NCBI RefSeq assembly: GCF_025813715.1
Contig: NZ_CP107532.1
Span: forward strand, 4,666,001-4,730,000
Reading direction: 5' to 3'
DNA: 64,000 nucleotides
Source: Methylobacterium sp. FF17
Lineage (GTDB): Bacteria; Pseudomonadota; Alphaproteobacteria; Rhizobiales; Beijerinckiaceae
A model generated the notes under the pieces. That model searched no databases. It had not been told where the DNA came from and saw nothing but the letters and a program-made list of their open reading frames with translations. The translations under genes were made by a program, and so were the position numbers. Positions 36,213-45,964 of the stretch are shown here, one piece after another. The first letter of the stretch is position 1; each line of letters opens with the position of its first letter.

Positions 36213-36697
36213 CGGGGGCCTGCGTCCGCTTGTGGGTGCCGGCCTCGTGATGGGCCGGCCCCAGCCGGGGCCTGGAACGTCATGGGTCTTTCGGGGGAAT
36301 GCCTCCGACGCGAAAGCGTCCATTCCCGCTCCCTGTCCGTTCCGTCTGCGGACACGAGGCGCAACGACGGGCGCGTGCAACGCTCAGTCGCGGGTGGAAG
36401 GTCGAGACGCGACGGCGGCGATTGGCAGGGTGAGCGTGATGGGATTCAATCCTCGCTCCGCATGAAACGAATGGCCGTATGGCCATCTTTGCGGAAACCG
36501 GCCTGTCCCTGCACCGGCCGGACCATGCAAGCAGCTCCGAAGGTTGCGATCGAGAGGGCGTTGCAGCGTGTCGCGAGCAATTTCACAGGCGCGTTGAACC
36601 GCCTCGCGATGTATCTTCGATTCCGGCCCTCAGCCACGACGTGACGCCCACGGGAGCCGAAATAGCCGAGCCGCTTCAATCAACCGTTGGGTCGCGG
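36213..36697. other. 485-bp gene-free region with three stem-loops, possible small RNA
   Basis: Between trmFO (rightward) and the GNAT gene (leftward) there is no convincing coding sequence; the short open frames on both strands have no recognisable product. Three hairpins can be drawn in series on the plus strand: 36295-36327 (7-bp outer and 5-bp inner stem with a GAAA tetraloop and a five-base bulge), 36387-36413 (6 bp, 15-base loop) and 36471-36486 (perfect 6 bp, loop GTAT, followed by CTTT). This could be a structured RNA of about 200 nucleotides or coincidence. Confidence 0.35.
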
Positions 36698-37219
36698 TCA
36701 GCCCGGCTCGTACGTGAAGATCCGCCGGCCTGGCCGGTGGCCCTCGTCGCCGGTGTCACGGAACCCGACCTTCTTGAGCAGCCCCACCGAGGCTGCGTTC
36801 TCGGGGCGGCACTCGGCGACGATGAAGCGGTGGGGGAAGCGCTGGCGCAGCAGGCCGAGGGCGGCCGAGACCGCTTCGCTGCCGTAGCCCTGCCCGCGCG
36901 CGGCGCCGCCGACCCAGTAGCCCACCTCCACCGCCTGGTCTCCGCGCAGGTGCAGGCCGAGGATGGCCACGAGGGTGCCGTCGGGGCGCTTGGCCCCGAG
37001 GAAGCAGTCCTTCGTCACCTTGGCCGGGCCGATGAGCTGGCGCGCGTTCGCCAACGTGAAGGGATCGGGCAGGAAGTCCACCGCCCCGGTGATCGCCGGA
37101 TCGTCGGTGAGCGCCCGCACGGCCTCGGCATCCGCCGGCTCCAGCCGGTTCAGACGCAGGCGCGCGGTCTCGACGGGGGGCAGCTTGGCGAGGGTGTAGC
37201 GCGAGGCGAGATTGAACAT
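36698..37219 (-). CDS. GNAT family N-acetyltransferase (RimJ/RimL-like)
   Basis: A 173-residue acetyltransferase. The N-terminal ETARLRLNRLEPADAEAVRALTDDPAI and the acetyl-CoA-binding GYWVGGAARGQGYGSEAVSAAL (RGQGYG is the P-loop-like motif) followed by ENAASVGLLKKVGF are typical of the RimJ/RimL subgroup acting on N-termini or small molecules. The upstream neighbour is the EamA transporter gene (53 bp, same strand); the downstream side is the gene-free region. The specific substrate is unknown. Confidence 0.88.
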   Translation of the reverse strand: MFNLASRYTLAKLPPVETARLRLNRLEPADAEAVRALTDDPAITGAVDFLPDPFTLANARQLIGPAKVTKDCFLGAKRPDGTLVAILGLHLRGDQAVEVGYWVGGAARGQGYGSEAVSAALGLLRQRFPHRFIVAECRPENAASVGLLKKVGFRDTGDEGHRPGRRIFTYEPG

Positions 37220-37272
37220 GGCCCCGCGAGCCTACCATATCCGCGCCGCGGGATCCGTGTGCGATGGCGGGT

Positions 37273-38253
37273 TCAGGCGAACCGCTTGGCGCCCGCCACG
37301 CAGAGGACGACCAGCCCGGTCACCGCCAGCATGGAGGGGGCGACGGGCTCGCCGAGGAGCCAGCCCGCGAGCGCCAGCCCCAGGAACGGCTGCAGCAATT
37401 GCAGCTGGCCCACGCCCGCGATGCCGCCCAGCGCCAGTCCGCGATACCAGAACACGAAGCCGACCAGCATGCTGAACACCGAGACGTAGGCGAGGCCAGC
37501 CCAGGCCGGCCAGCCGATGCGGCCCCCGGTCTCGGGCCGGATTCCCGGCCAAGTCTCGGGCCACGTCTCGGGCCAGGTCTCGGGCCAGGTCTCGGGCCAG
37601 GTCTCGGGCCAGGTCTCGGGCCAGGTCTCGGGCCAGGTCTCGGGCCAGGTCTCGGGCCAGCTCGCCAGGGCCATGACGGCCATCACCGGCAGGGCCAGGA
37701 GGAGCGACCAGGAGATGACCTGCCAGCCTCCGAGACGGCGCGACAGCACCGCCCCCTCGGCATAGCCGAGGCCGCAGAGCAGGATGGCCGCCGTCATCAG
37801 GAGATCGCCCGCGACGGAGCCGCCCCCGCCCTGCACGAGGGCGAACCCCGCCACGGCGGCCGCGCCCACGAGGGAGAACAGCCAGAAGGCGGGCCTCGGG
37901 CGCTCGCCCCCGCGCAGGACGCCGAACAGCGCGGTGGCGAGGGGCAGGATCCCGACGAACACCACCGAATGCGCGGCGGTGACGTGCTGCAGCGCCAGGG
38001 CGGTGAGCAGCGGAAAGCCCAGCACCACGCCGAGCGCCACCAGGGCCAGGGCGCCGAGGTCGTCGCGCCCCGGCCGGGGCTGGCGCAGGAGCGCCAGCAG
38101 GGCGGCGCCGAGCACGGCGGCGATCACCGCCCGGGCGGCCGTGAGGAAGAGCGGCGCGAACCCCGTCACCGCCACCCGCGTGGCCGGCAGCGAGGCGCTG
38201 AAGATGAGGACGCCCACGAGGCCGCTGCCCCACCCCGCCGTTCCGCTCCGCAT
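37273..38253 (-). CDS. EamA/DMT-superfamily transporter with WPET repeat loop
   Basis: A 326-residue inner-membrane protein with two EamA halves and about ten transmembrane helices (for example LVGVLIFSASLPATRVAV at the start and MLAVTGLVVLCVAGAKRFA at the end). Such transporters usually export amino acids or metabolites. Between about helix 7 and helix 8, the loop is expanded by nine consecutive W-P-E-T tetrapeptides, encoded by a 12-bp tandem repeat at 37547-37654. ATG 38253 is chosen because the preceding 53 codons are not membrane-like. The rest of the protein looks intact. Confidence 0.86.
   Translation of the reverse strand: MRSGTAGWGSGLVGVLIFSASLPATRVAVTGFAPLFLTAARAVIAAVLGAALLALLRQPRPGRDDLGALALVALGVVLGFPLLTALALQHVTAAHSVVFVGILPLATALFGVLRGGERPRPAFWLFSLVGAAAVAGFALVQGGGGSVAGDLLMTAAILLCGLGYAEGAVLSRRLGGWQVISWSLLLALPVMAVMALASWPETWPETWPETWPETWPETWPETWPETWPETWPETWPGIRPETGGRIGWPAWAGLAYVSVFSMLVGFVFWYRGLALGGIAGVGQLQLLQPFLGLALAGWLLGEPVAPSMLAVTGLVVLCVAGAKRFA
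37547..37654. repeat. Nine 12-bp tandem repeats (WPET) in the EamA gene
   Basis: Nine contiguous copies of a 12-bp unit (GGCCAGGTCTCG); the first two copies carry one substitution each and the other seven are identical, followed by a decayed copy. The unit is read on the reverse strand as Trp-Pro-Glu-Thr. Near identity of the copies indicates recent expansion, and the length is a multiple of three, so copy changes are frame-neutral. Confidence 0.97.
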
Positions 38254-38413
38254 GATCCGCCTCCCGATGCTCCCGGCCCCCCCGATAGCGCCGCGGAGCG
38301 GCGCCGCGACAGCGACAGAGCCCGAAGGATCCGGATGAACTGTCCGGCGCACGGACCGGACACCGGGTCGGGAACCCCGAGCCGGAAGACTTGGAGCGGA
38401 AGACGTGGACACG

Positions 38414-38446
38414 AAAAGGCCCGCCCCGGTGGTGCCGGGGCGGGCC
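38414..38446 (-). terminator. Rho-independent terminator of lctP
   Basis: A perfect 12-bp GC stem (38418-38429 with 38435-38446) with a five-base loop, followed on the reverse strand by TTTT (38414-38417). It lies about 30 bp beyond the lactate permease stop. Confidence 0.88.
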
Positions 38447-38476
38447 GATGTCGTCAGCCTGTCGATCAGGCGGCCC

Positions 38477-40174
<1,698 letters not shown>

Positions 40175-40353
40175 GGGCGCCGTACTCCTCCGGGTCGAGC
40201 CCGATCTCACGCCGGGCCTTGTTGCGTTGCTAGCAGAGCCGTAAGGGCGGCTCAACGCGGTTAATCATGTATTCAGAGGGTGTTGCAGGGCGGCCTCCGC
40301 TCCACGGGCGGTGCGCCGGGCCGAAGTCCCTTGCGTGATCGGCGCACAGGGCC

Positions 40354-40378
40354 GGAACATGACTCCCTGCGACCCGTT
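40354..40378 (+). promoter_or_regulatory. EcfG-type general stress promoter of the Mn-catalase gene
   Basis: GGAAC (40354-40358), a 16-base spacer and CGTT (40375-40378) match the consensus of the alphaproteobacterial general stress sigma factor EcfG exactly. The predicted transcript start lies about 35 bases before the catalase ATG. The match is read directly; use by EcfG is inferred. Confidence 0.8.
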
Positions 40379-40420
40379 CCCTGCCGGACGATCCTTCTGA
40401 CCTCTCCGGAGTACAACCCT

Positions 40421-41344
40421 ATGTTCATGCGCGTCGACCAACTCCAAGCCGAGCTTCCCGCGCCGAAGCGCAAAGATCCCAATGCCGCCGCGGCCCTGCA
40501 GGAACTGCTCGGCGGCAAGTATGGCGAGATGTCGACGCTGGGGAACTACATGTTCCAGAGCTTCAACTTCCGTAGCAAGTCTAAGCTGCGCCCGTTTTAT
40601 AGCCTGGTGGCCGCGATCACGGCCGAGGAACTCGGCCATGTCGAGCTCGTCAGCAACGGCGTCGCGATGCTCAACAACGGCCCCGACAACGACGGCGACA
40701 CCCAGGATGGCGGCGACATCTCGGGCGCGCCCTTCGAGGACATGAAGGACATTCGCCTCGCGGCGGCCTTCCTGTCCAACGGCGGCGGCGTGACCCCGGT
40801 CAATTCCAACGGCGCTTCCTGGAACAACGATTTCATCACCACCACCGGCAACGTGGTGGTCGATCTGCTGCACAACTTCCATCTCGAATGCGGCGCGCGC
40901 CTGCATAAGCTTCGCGTCTACGAGACCCTGACCGATCCGACCGGCCGCGAAGTCTGTGGCTACCTGCTCGTGCGCGGTTCCGTCCACGCCCACGCCTACG
41001 CCCTGGCGCTCAAGAAGATCACCGGCGTGGAGATCGAGAAGTTCCTGCCGACCCCGAACATCAACCTCGACAAGATCCCGGAGTGCCAGAAATACCTGCA
41101 GGAGGGCTCGCACCGCCGGCTCTACACCTTCAGCCCGAGCGACTACAAAGAGATGGCCGGGATCTGGGGCAACGGCGAGGTGGCGCTTCCGGGCGACCCG
41201 CCGGGCGAGCTCACCGTGGTCGAGGGCATGCCCGACGGCGGCAAGATCCACCAGCTCACCGGCGTCCCCTCCGCCTTCACCCCGGACTACGCCCCGGAGG
41301 AGATGTTCGAGATCGCCGCGAAGCTGACGAAGAAGGCCCGCTGA
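40421..41344 (+). CDS. Manganese catalase
   Basis: A non-haem dimanganese catalase of 307 residues that converts hydrogen peroxide to water and oxygen. The four-helix-bundle metal ligands are visible at E36 (KYGEMSTL), E70 and H73 (AEELGHVE), E156 (NFHLECGARLHKLR) and H189 (GSVHAHAYA), with the family start M-F-M-R-V-D-Q-L-Q-A-E-L-P. The ATG at 40421 has GGAG upstream. Expression is probably stress-induced through the EcfG-type promoter just upstream, and a UUCG-looped terminator closes the unit. Third-position A/T is somewhat more frequent than in neighbours near 40570-40620. Confidence 0.96.
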   Translation: MFMRVDQLQAELPAPKRKDPNAAAALQELLGGKYGEMSTLGNYMFQSFNFRSKSKLRPFYSLVAAITAEELGHVELVSNGVAMLNNGPDNDGDTQDGGDISGAPFEDMKDIRLAAAFLSNGGGVTPVNSNGASWNNDFITTTGNVVVDLLHNFHLECGARLHKLRVYETLTDPTGREVCGYLLVRGSVHAHAYALALKKITGVEIEKFLPTPNINLDKIPECQKYLQEGSHRRLYTFSPSDYKEMAGIWGNGEVALPGDPPGELTVVEGMPDGGKIHQLTGVPSAFTPDYAPEEMFEIAAKLTKKAR

Positions 41345-41370
41345 GGCGCTCGTCTCCGGCCTGATTCAGG

Positions 41371-41397
41371 GGCGGCTCCTTCGGGGGCCGCCTTTTC
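41371..41397 (+). terminator. Rho-independent terminator of the catalase gene
   Basis: A stem of nine pairs (41371-41379 with 41384-41392, one G-T wobble) is closed by a TTCG tetraloop on a C-G pair and followed by TTTT (41393-41396). It lies 27 bp after the catalase stop. Confidence 0.92.
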
Positions 41398-41403
41398 GTT
41401 TGC

Positions 41404-41458
41404 GTGCGGGCCGGCGTTCGATCCGGCTGGCGTGGTCAACTCCCACGCCGGCCCGCAC
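41404..41458. repeat. Inverted repeat between convergent catalase and VOC genes
   Basis: A perfect 14-bp inverted repeat (41404-41417 with 41445-41458) encloses 27 bases. An alternative 7-bp hairpin (41429-41435 with 41443-41449) uses part of the right arm, so the two folds exclude each other. There is no T-tract on the reverse strand after it; its role at the end of the leftward VOC gene is unclear. Confidence 0.6.
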
Positions 41459-41469
41459 CACTGCCCGCG

Positions 41470-41844
41470 TCACTGCGCCGGCGAAGTCCGCGCGGTGAGC
41501 TTGTTTCCATCCGGGTCGCGAAGATACGCGACGAAGGCCCCGTTCGGACGCTCCGCGGGCGGGCTCTCGATCGCCATGCCCCCATGCGCGGTGCCGGCCT
41601 CATGCCACGCCAGAACGTGATCGCGGCTGGTCGCGGCGAGACCGATGGTCCCGCCGTTGGCGGCGGTCGCCGGCTGGCCGTCGATGGGTGTCGTGATCAT
41701 CAGCCGACCGCCCGCGTAGGCGTAGATCAGCCGGCCCCTGGCATCCATCTCGCCGGGCTCGCCGCCCAGCGCGACGAACGTGGCATCGTAGAAGCGCCGG
41801 GCCTGCTCCAGGTCGTTGCTGCCGATCATGACGTGGGTGAACAT
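41470..41844 (-). CDS. VOC/glyoxalase-superfamily protein
   Basis: A 124-residue vicinal-oxygen-chelate fold protein with paired beta-alpha-beta-beta-beta modules: MFTHVMIGSNDLEQARRFYDATFVALG at the start and NGAFVAYLRDPDGNKLTARTSP at the end. These small proteins include glyoxalases, fosfomycin-type transferases and isomerases; the sequence does not say which. ATG 41844 is chosen as the family N-terminus. It is convergent with the catalase gene. Confidence 0.85.
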   Translation of the reverse strand: MFTHVMIGSNDLEQARRFYDATFVALGGEPGEMDARGRLIYAYAGGRLMITTPIDGQPATAANGGTIGLAATSRDHVLAWHEAGTAHGGMAIESPPAERPNGAFVAYLRDPDGNKLTARTSPAQ

Positions 41845-41946
41845 GGTGTCTCTCCGCAACAGGGGCAGCACGTGACCGCCGCGCACGGCAGCCCTTTTGA
41901 GGTGCGCCGTTCGGAAGCCCCGGCGCGCGTCGGCACGTCCGGTCCC

Positions 41947-42831
41947 CTAGAACGCGCCCCGCGACGCCCGCCACAGGCGCCAGAGCCGGCGCCAGCGCGG
42001 CATCTCGACGACGGTGTTCAGCGGGTCGTAGCCCGGCCGCTCCATCGCGGCGAGGTAGGGCTCCACCAGCGCCACGGGCAGGAAGGCGGGGCGCGCGGCC
42101 GGCGCGATGGTGGCGCGGGCCGCCTCGTAGGCCTTGAGGTGGCGGCGGGCGAGCGCCCGCAGGTCGGCGGTCGCGCCGAGCAGGCCCGGCCCGCCGCGCC
42201 CGGTGACGATGTCCTCGCGGGTGACGCCGTAGGATTTCAGGATGTCGGCCGGCAGGTAGACCTGGCCCGCGCGGGCGTGCCAGGGCAGCGCCCGCAGGAG
42301 GCCGGTGACGCCGTAGGCGACGCCGGCATGGCCGGCCGCCGCCGCGCCCCCGGGCTCGACCCCGTCGCAGAGGACGAGGGCGCCGAGGCGGATCAGCGCC
42401 GAGACGGTCTCGCCGCAATAGCCTTCGAGGTCGTTCACCCGGGGCATCGGGTCCTCGTAGAGGTCGAAGACGCGGGCATCGATGAGGTCGACGAAGGGCT
42501 GGCGCCCGAGCTTGCGCGCCACGATGGCGTCGTCCAGCGCGGCGGCCACGGGGTTGGCCTTCACGTCGCCCCGCGCCTCGCCCTGGAGGGCGTCGCGCCA
42601 CCATTGCAGGCGGATCTCGCCGGCCATCGGGTTCGAGGCCGCCTCGCGGACCCGCGCGATGGTGAGGCTGAAGGCGATGAGTGCGAAGAGGTGGGGCCGG
42701 GCGCTCGCGGGGGCGAACAGGGTGGCGAAGTAGCGGTCGGGGTCGCCCTCCCGCACCAGGGCCTCGCAATGCTGGAAGGCGAAGGCGAGGCTGCCCTCGG
42801 TCCGACCGGTCCGGGTCTCGGATTCCGTCAT
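41947..42831 (-). CDS. Squalene/phytoene-synthase-like protein (NDUFAF6-like)
   Basis: A 294-residue protein of the squalene/phytoene synthase family that lacks the usual Asp-rich substrate motifs: the first DxxxD region reads IAFSLTIARVREAAS and the second NDLEGYCGETVSALI. RLQWWRDAL and YLPADILKSYGV are retained. The loss of Asp motifs fits the NDUFAF6 branch, mitochondrial complex I assembly factors, rather than a carotenoid enzyme. The gene follows secF and the Mth938-like gene (an NDUFAF3 homologue), which supports that reading. It is likely the last gene of the yajC-secDF operon. Confidence 0.82.
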   Translation of the reverse strand: MTESETRTGRTEGSLAFAFQHCEALVREGDPDRYFATLFAPASARPHLFALIAFSLTIARVREAASNPMAGEIRLQWWRDALQGEARGDVKANPVAAALDDAIVARKLGRQPFVDLIDARVFDLYEDPMPRVNDLEGYCGETVSALIRLGALVLCDGVEPGGAAAAGHAGVAYGVTGLLRALPWHARAGQVYLPADILKSYGVTREDIVTGRGGPGLLGATADLRALARRHLKAYEAARATIAPAARPAFLPVALVEPYLAAMERPGYDPLNTVVEMPRWRRLWRLWRASRGAF

Positions 42832-42862
42832 GTCCAGGATTCCCTCAAGACCCGTGACTCCG

Positions 42863-43252
42863 TCATGCGACCGCGATCAGGGCGGCGGCGACCTTGCGGT
42901 TCTCCGCCATGAGGATGTTGTAGGTGCGCGCCGCCGCGCCCGTCTGCATCACGTCGAGGCCGATGCCGCCCTCCTTGAGCCAGCGCCGGAGGGCATCGGG
43001 GAAAGGCGCGATCTCGAGCCCGGTTCCGACGAGGAGGAGTTCCACCGCCCCCGCCTCGGCGAGGACGGGGCGCAACGCCGCGCGGTCGATGCCGCGCGGC
43101 TCGGTGACGTCCCAGGCCCGGACGCCGGACGGCGTCACCAGGATCGAGCCGCGATGCGACATCTCGGCGAAGCGGAAGCCGCCGTTGCCGTAGGCGTCGA
43201 TGAGGTGGCGCCCGGGAACGAAGCCGTCATGCAGGCTGCCGGTGGACGCCAT
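42863..43252 (-). CDS. Mth938-like (DUF498) protein, NDUFAF3 homologue
   Basis: A 129-residue protein of the Mth938/DUF498 family: IDAYGNGGFRFAEMSHRGSILVTPSGVRAWDV, then VELLLVGTGLEIAPFPDALRRWLKEGGIGLDVMQTGAAARTYNILMAENRKVAAALI. The human member NDUFAF3 assembles respiratory complex I. It starts 6 bp after secF and 31 bp before the squalene-synthase-like gene, in the conserved alphaproteobacterial order. A role in membrane-protein insertion or complex I assembly is inferred. Confidence 0.9.
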   Translation of the reverse strand: MASTGSLHDGFVPGRHLIDAYGNGGFRFAEMSHRGSILVTPSGVRAWDVTEPRGIDRAALRPVLAEAGAVELLLVGTGLEIAPFPDALRRWLKEGGIGLDVMQTGAAARTYNILMAENRKVAAALIAVA

Positions 43253-43258
43253 GGCTCC

Positions 43259-44206
43259 CTACTCCGCCGCCTGGGGCACGCGCCCGCCGGTGGGGCGCGC
43301 CTGCGCCTTCACGCCGGAGAGCATCAGGCCGAGATAGATCAGCACCGGGGTCGAGACGAAGATCGCCGAGTAGGTGCAGATCACGACGCCGGCCAGCATC
43401 ACGATGGCGAAGCCCTTGATCGCCTCGCCGCCGAACAGCACCAGGGCCAGCAGCGACAGGAAGGCGGAGGTCGCCGTCATCACCGTACGCGACATGGTGG
43501 AGTTGATCGACAGGTTGAGGAGTTCGACGGTGGGAATCGTCTTGTAGCGCCGCATGAGCTCGCGGGTCCGGTCGAACACCACCACGGTCTCGTTGAGGGA
43601 GTAGCCCACGATGGTAAGGATCGCGGCGATCGAGGTCATGTTGAACTCGATGCGGGTGATGACGAAGACGCCGAGCGTCAGCACGATGTCGTGGAGCGTG
43701 CCCACGATGGCGCCGAGCGCCAGCTCCCGCTCGAAGCGGAACCACAGGTAGAACAGCACCGCGAGCACCGAGAGCACGACGCCGATGGTGCCGGACTGCA
43801 CGAGTTCGCCCGAGACGCGGGGGCCGACCGTCTCGGTGCGGCGGAACTCGTAATCGGCGTCGAAGGCGGCGTGCGCCTTCTGCATCACCGCCGTCTGGCC
43901 CTGCTCGCCCGGCTGCAGGGGGAAGCGCACGAGGATGGTGCCCTCGCCGCCGAGTTCCTGCACTTCGGTCTCGCCGAAGCCGAAGGCGTTCGCCGTATGG
44001 CGCACGGCCCCGACATCCGCCGTCTTCGACTTCGCCTGGAGCTCCACCAGGGTGCCGCCCTTGAAGTCGATGCCGAAGTTCAGCCCGACGGTGAGGAACA
44101 GCACCACGGTCGCCACCGACATGAAGGCCGAGAGCGGAAAGGTGAAGCGCCGGAAGCGCATGAAGTCGACGTGCGACTCGTCGGGCCAGAGGCGGAGCAG
44201 GCGCAT
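43259..44206 (-). CDS. secF: Protein export membrane protein SecF
   Basis: A 315-residue SecF with six transmembrane helices and a periplasmic domain. LNFGIDFKGGTLVEL (the first helix boundary), IVGTLHDIVLTLGVFVI, LTIVGYSLNETVVVFDRTRE and STMSRTVMTATSAFLSLLALVLFGG are the RND-related SecF motifs. With SecD and YajC it uses the proton gradient to help SecYEG complete export. ATG 44206 is chosen; the open frame extends upstream through sequence without similarity. It lies 74 bp after secD. Confidence 0.96.
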   Translation of the reverse strand: MRLLRLWPDESHVDFMRFRRFTFPLSAFMSVATVVLFLTVGLNFGIDFKGGTLVELQAKSKTADVGAVRHTANAFGFGETEVQELGGEGTILVRFPLQPGEQGQTAVMQKAHAAFDADYEFRRTETVGPRVSGELVQSGTIGVVLSVLAVLFYLWFRFERELALGAIVGTLHDIVLTLGVFVITRIEFNMTSIAAILTIVGYSLNETVVVFDRTRELMRRYKTIPTVELLNLSINSTMSRTVMTATSAFLSLLALVLFGGEAIKGFAIVMLAGVVICTYSAIFVSTPVLIYLGLMLSGVKAQARPTGGRVPQAAE

Positions 44207-44280
44207 GATCGGTCTCGAAACTCTCCTCCGCGACGCCGGCCGCGAGGGCCGGTCGTCCGGAATGACGGCAGGGCCGGCGA

Positions 44281-45888
44281 CTAGAACGGCAGGGCTTTGG
44301 GCCGGGCCATGTTGTACCACAGGGCGATCATCATGCGGGTCAGCGTCACGGCGGTGATGACCGTCGTGAGGATGCCGAGGATGAACACCACGGCGAAGCC
44401 CTTCACGGGCCCCGAGCCGAGGAAGAACAGGATCAGGGCGGCGATCGCCATGGTCGAGTTCGAGTCGATGATGGTGGCGAAGGCCTTGTCGAAGCCCGCC
44501 TGGAGCGAGGAGACGATGGAGCGGCCCGCCCGCACCTCCTCGCGCACGCGCTCGTAGATCAGCACGTTGGAATCCACCGCCGTGCCGATGGTGAGCGCGA
44601 TGCCGGCGATGCCCGGCAGGGTCATGGTCGCCTCCAGCACCGACATCAGGCCGAGGATGAGGCCCACATGGACGATGAGGGCGATGTTGGCGAAGAAGCC
44701 GAACACCCCGTAGGTGGCGAACATGAAGACGACGACGAGGGCGCCGGCCACCAGGGTCGCCATCTTGCCCGCCTCGATGGAGTCGCGGCCGAGGCCCGGA
44801 CCGACGACGCGGCGCTCGACCACCGTGAACTTCGCCGGCAGCGCGCCGGCGCGCAGCAGCACCGAGAGGTCGTTGGCCTGGGCCACGGTGAAGTTGCCGG
44901 TGATCTGGCCGGAGCCGCCGGTGATCGGCGTGTTGATGCGGGGCGCCGAGACCACCTCGTTGTCGAGGACGATCGCCATGCGGCGGCCGACATTCTCCGA
45001 GGTCGCCTGGCCGAAGCGCTGGGCGCCCTTCAGGTTGAACTTGAAGCTGACCATCGGCTCCTGGGTCTGATGGTCGAAGGCCGGCTGGGCGTCGGTGAGG
45101 TCGCCGCCATCGGCCATGATCCGGCGCTCGACGGGCACGCGGGCGCCCTTCTCGTCGCGGGACGGCAGGAGGTCGACGTCGCCGGAGGGCGAATCCGCCA
45201 GCATGCGGAACTCGAGCTTGGCGGTGGAGCCGAGCAGCTTCTCCAGGCGCTCCGGGTTCTGCTCGCCCGGCACCTGGATCAGGATGCGGTCGGCGCCCTG
45301 CTGCTGAATCGAGGGCTCGGTGGTGCCGGTGGAATCGAGGCGGCGGCGGATGACCTCGATGCCCTGGCTCACGGCCCGGCGGGTGCGCTCGGTGATGCCC
45401 GCATCCGTCAGCGTCATGCGCACGAGCCCGTCGGGCTGCTCGGCGATGTCGAGGGTGCGCCCGCCGCCCTGGCCGACGAGGGGATTGGCGATGGGCTGGG
45501 CGAGTTCGCGCAGCTTCGGCAGCAGCTTGGCGCGGGCGGCCGCGTCCGTCACCCGGACCTGGACGCCGCGCTGGAGCAGCTGGATGCCGCCTTCGGCCCG
45601 CACGCTCTCCTGCTGGAGGATGCGGCGGACGTCGTCGCGCAGGCCCTTGGCCTGCGAGGCCACGAGCTCGCCCTGGTCGACCTCGAGCAGGAGCTGCGAG
45701 CCGCCCTGGAGGTCGAGGCCGAGCACGATGGCACGCTGCGGCACGATCCAGCTCGGGAACCAGCCCGGCAGGGAGGCCATGAAGCCCTTGCGCTGCTCGG
45801 CCGAGAAGAAGCTCGGCACGGCGAGGCTGAGGCCGATCAGGATGACGGCCAGCGTCGTGACGATCTTGGTTCTCGAAAAGCGCAGCAT
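44281..45888 (-). CDS. secD: Protein export membrane protein SecD
   Basis: A 535-residue SecD with an N-terminal helix, the long P1/head periplasmic domain beginning IVLGLDLQGGSQLLLEV (the DLxGG motif), and five C-terminal helices that include GIAGIALTIGTAVDSNVLIYERVREEVRAG with the conserved Asp used in proton translocation. The protein ends WYNMARPKALPF. It partners SecF (74 bp downstream) and YajC (76 bp upstream). Confidence 0.96.
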   Translation of the reverse strand: MLRFSRTKIVTTLAVILIGLSLAVPSFFSAEQRKGFMASLPGWFPSWIVPQRAIVLGLDLQGGSQLLLEVDQGELVASQAKGLRDDVRRILQQESVRAEGGIQLLQRGVQVRVTDAAARAKLLPKLRELAQPIANPLVGQGGGRTLDIAEQPDGLVRMTLTDAGITERTRRAVSQGIEVIRRRLDSTGTTEPSIQQQGADRILIQVPGEQNPERLEKLLGSTAKLEFRMLADSPSGDVDLLPSRDEKGARVPVERRIMADGGDLTDAQPAFDHQTQEPMVSFKFNLKGAQRFGQATSENVGRRMAIVLDNEVVSAPRINTPITGGSGQITGNFTVAQANDLSVLLRAGALPAKFTVVERRVVGPGLGRDSIEAGKMATLVAGALVVVFMFATYGVFGFFANIALIVHVGLILGLMSVLEATMTLPGIAGIALTIGTAVDSNVLIYERVREEVRAGRSIVSSLQAGFDKAFATIIDSNSTMAIAALILFFLGSGPVKGFAVVFILGILTTVITAVTLTRMMIALWYNMARPKALPF

Positions 45889-45964
45889 CCGCCGGGTCCG
45901 TCCCTTGAAGTCGGTCTTGTCGTTATGCGGCCGGTGCGGACACCGGCCTCTTCGCGCGCGCCGT

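Noticed and set aside
36446..36679. 77-codon leftward and 120-codon rightward frames in the trmFO-GNAT gap
   Set aside because: No ribosome binding site, no recognisable sequence, and each overlaps the other's strand; treated as non-coding.
37547..37654. Regular repeats considered as a CRISPR array
   Set aside because: The 12-bp copies are contiguous with no spacers and are in frame with a transporter gene.
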